Shown here: in pieces, positions 62,522-64,000 of the stretch | Numbering within the stretch: the first letter of the stretch is position 1 | Layout of the letters: each line of letters starts with the position of its first letter | From: an uncultured Rhizobiaceae group bacterium | Lineage (GTDB): Bacteria > Pseudomonadota > Alphaproteobacteria > Rhizobiales > Rhizobiaceae | DNA: 64,000 nt | Reading direction: 5' to 3' | NCBI GenBank assembly: GCA_947501445.1 | Contig: CANMVS010000021.1 | Coordinates: forward strand, 31,819 to 95,818 | Position numbers and translations under genes: made by a program | Notes under the pieces: generated by a model | Database searches by the model: none | The model's input: the letters and a program-made list of their open reading frames with translations, nothing else | What the model was told of the DNA's origin: nothing

Positions 62522-63193
62522 ATGCGGCTTATTGCCGAGAATATATCGGTCGCGCGTGGCGGTCAGGTTTTTTTCTCCGGGATCAGTTTTACGCTCAGTT
62601 CAGGCGAGGCACTGATTGTGTCCGGCCCCAACGGCGTGGGCAAATCAACGTTGCTGAGGGTGCTTGCAGGTCTGCTGCCAGATAGAGAGGGCGTTGTGCG
62701 CATCGAAGGGGGTGATCATGAACGACCCTCAGAGACGTGCCATTACCTGGGCCATCGCAATGGCATGAAACACGAGCTTACGGTGCGTGAGAACCTGGAG
62801 TTCTGGCGACGCTATATGGCAACGTCACAAAAGGCAGCAGGGTCACCTGTTTTAAGCACTGTTGACGCTGTTCATGCTGTCGGTCTTGCAGGTTTGGAAC
62901 ATTTGCCGTTTGGCTATCTTTCAGCCGGTCAGCAACGCCGCATCGCAATGGCGCGCATGCTGACTGCCTATCGTACCATTTGGATTTTGGATGAGCCAAC
63001 GGCCGCCCTTGATGTTGACGCACAGGCGATGTTTGCCAATCTTGTTGCAGGCCACCTTGAAACGGGCGGCATGGTGGTTGCCGCGACCCATCAGCCTTTG
63101 GGGGTCGGTACTGCGCGTTCGCTCAAACTCAGCACTGATTGCCGTGCCACTTTTGATGTGCCGGACCACGCAAACGCGCAGGGGGCCGGTTGA
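62522..63193 (+). CDS. ccmA: haem exporter ATP-binding protein CcmA
   Basis: A 223-residue ATPase of the cytochrome c maturation system I. Walker A is GPNGVGKSTLLRVLAGLLPD, the signature loop is LSAGQQRRIAMARML and Walker B is IWILDEPTAALD. CHYLGHRNGMKHELTVRENLEFW is a CcmA-specific stretch. With CcmB and CcmC it forms the ABC complex that releases holo-CcmE for haem delivery. It overlaps ccmB by one base (TGATG) and starts 289 bases from acnA on the other strand, the standard Rhizobiales arrangement. Confidence 0.96.
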   Translation: MRLIAENISVARGGQVFFSGISFTLSSGEALIVSGPNGVGKSTLLRVLAGLLPDREGVVRIEGGDHERPSETCHYLGHRNGMKHELTVRENLEFWRRYMATSQKAAGSPVLSTVDAVHAVGLAGLEHLPFGYLSAGQQRRIAMARMLTAYRTIWILDEPTAALDVDAQAMFANLVAGHLETGGMVVAATHQPLGVGTARSLKLSTDCRATFDVPDHANAQGAG

Positions 63194-63852
63194 TGTGGGC
63201 GCTCTATAGACGTGATGTTCAGCTGTCGATGCGGGCCGGTGGCGGCGCCCTGATTGGCGTCCTGTTTTTCCTGACCGTGGTCGCTGTCATTCCGTTTGGT
63301 GTCGGGCCGGACCTTAATCTGCTGGCCCGTATCGGCCCGGCAATCCTGTGGATTGGCGCCCTGTTGGCGGCGCTGCTGGGATTGGACAGATTGTTTCAGC
63401 TCGACCGTGAGGATGGCTCGCTTGATCTGATGCTGATGCAGGAAGTGCCAATGTTTTTAACCGTGCTGGTCAAATGCCTGGCCCATTGGACGGGCAGCGG
63501 TGTACCGCTGATCATCGCCTCGCCGCTTCTTGGGTTGTTTATGAACATCGATGGGATCGCCATGCTTGCTGTCGCAGCAACCCTGCTGGCTGGTACACCA
63601 GCAATCACCTTTATCGGGGCAGTGGGTGCTGCTGTTTCAGTTACTCTGCCGCGCGGCGGTCTGCTGGTCTCCGTCCTGGTGTTGCCGCTGGCGATCCCGG
63701 TGCTTATTTTTGGTGTCAGTGCCGTCTATGGCGCGGTGGAAGATCCTGCACCCTTTATGCCGCCCTTTTTGATCCTATGCGCCATAACCCTGTTCTTTTC
63801 GGTCCTCGGACCACTGGCAGCCAGCGCGGCGCTACAGGCGTCATCGGATTAG
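63193..63852 (+). CDS. ccmB: haem exporter permease CcmB
   Basis: A 219-residue membrane protein with six hydrophobic segments, the usual size for CcmB. RRDVQLSMRAGGGALIGVLFFLTVVAVIPFGVGPD (in part) at the start, the LFQLDREDGSLDLMLM loop and FIGAVGAAVSVTLPRGG in the second half are the conserved family stretches. It is the transmembrane partner of CcmA. ATG 63193 is within the ccmA stop (TGATG). CcmC normally follows directly; here the 148 bases to the window end do not show its start. Confidence 0.95.
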   Translation: MWALYRRDVQLSMRAGGGALIGVLFFLTVVAVIPFGVGPDLNLLARIGPAILWIGALLAALLGLDRLFQLDREDGSLDLMLMQEVPMFLTVLVKCLAHWTGSGVPLIIASPLLGLFMNIDGIAMLAVAATLLAGTPAITFIGAVGAAVSVTLPRGGLLVSVLVLPLAIPVLIFGVSAVYGAVEDPAPFMPPFLILCAITLFFSVLGPLAASAALQASSD

Positions 63853-64000
63853 ATCAGTTGCTGTGCAGAAGAGCGTTTCTGTGAACACGTAGGTTTGGCA
63901 GGCGGGGTTGATTTGTTTTCTATTCACGCCGTTTCGCGCCTTCGGCGCTGGCTCCATAGGGGGCGGCCAAATTATTGGCCGGGCCACGGTCGTGGCCTGT
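63853..64000. other. palindrome-rich non-coding end of window
   Basis: No gene. Three small inverted repeats stand close together: GCGCCTTCGGCGC, GGCCAAATTATTGGCC and GGCCACGGTCGTGGCC. The block is cut by the window end. It may be part of another repeat element between ccmB and a following ccmC. Confidence 0.45.

Overview
The window reads as chromosome of an alphaproteobacterium of the order Hyphomicrobiales (Rhizobiales). The family-level markers are an IalB-type secreted protein next to rlmN, DUF2794 and DUF1223 proteins, and the divergent acnA / ccmAB arrangement. Genus cannot be read from the sequence. No rRNA, tRNA or CRISPR array was seen.

Layout. 0-34 kb is mostly housekeeping and metabolic genes in short transcription units: a class I amidotransferase and an MFS exporter; yggT and its usual partner DUF167, here split by a secreted SnoaL-like gene; ppa, typA, an M3 peptidase, argG, rlmN, an ialB-like gene, phhB, thpR; tesA divergent from an ABC transporter pair (YbbA/YbbP type); a Bax inhibitor-1 family protein; creatinase; an RND efflux pair; two AraC regulators; a peroxiredoxin-like protein; and a DUF922 lipoprotein gene broken by one in-frame stop. 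56-64 kb is again core genome: gamma-carbonic anhydrase, M20 amidohydrolase, ackA, acnA and ccmAB.

34.5-56.3 kb is an accessory island of about 21 kb. It is bounded by a 286-bp direct repeat made of the 3' end of the gamma-carbonic anhydrase gene (left copy a truncated pseudogene, right copy part of the intact gene). A decayed IS6-type transposase fragment sits against the right repeat. The island encodes a complete Wzx/Wzy-type exopolysaccharide system: an RfaH/NusG-like antiterminator, a LuxR-type regulator, a priming phosphoglycosyl transferase, three glycosyltransferases, a flippase, a Wzy-like polymerase plus a second O-antigen ligase/polymerase-like protein, a Wza-type export lipoprotein, a Wzc-type tyrosine autokinase and a CpsB-type phosphatase. 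Less usual members are a FecR-like secreted protein, a large secreted or anchored protein after wzc, and a trio of phosphotransferase-fold, P-loop kinase-fold and nucleotidyltransferase-fold proteins that could build an activated substituent for the polymer. Two copies of a 16-bp palindrome (TTCCCCATATGGGGAA type) lie in its regulatory gaps.

Two families of small repeats are scattered outside the genes. One is a 99-bp element with an internal hairpin, present nine times (two copies truncated), often touching coding ends; in two cases it supplies the TAG stop codon, and once it sits between acnA and its terminator. The other is a MITE-like element with 30-bp terminal inverted repeats, present as a 207-bp copy three bases from the first start codon and as a 394-bp copy carrying two nested hairpin insertions.
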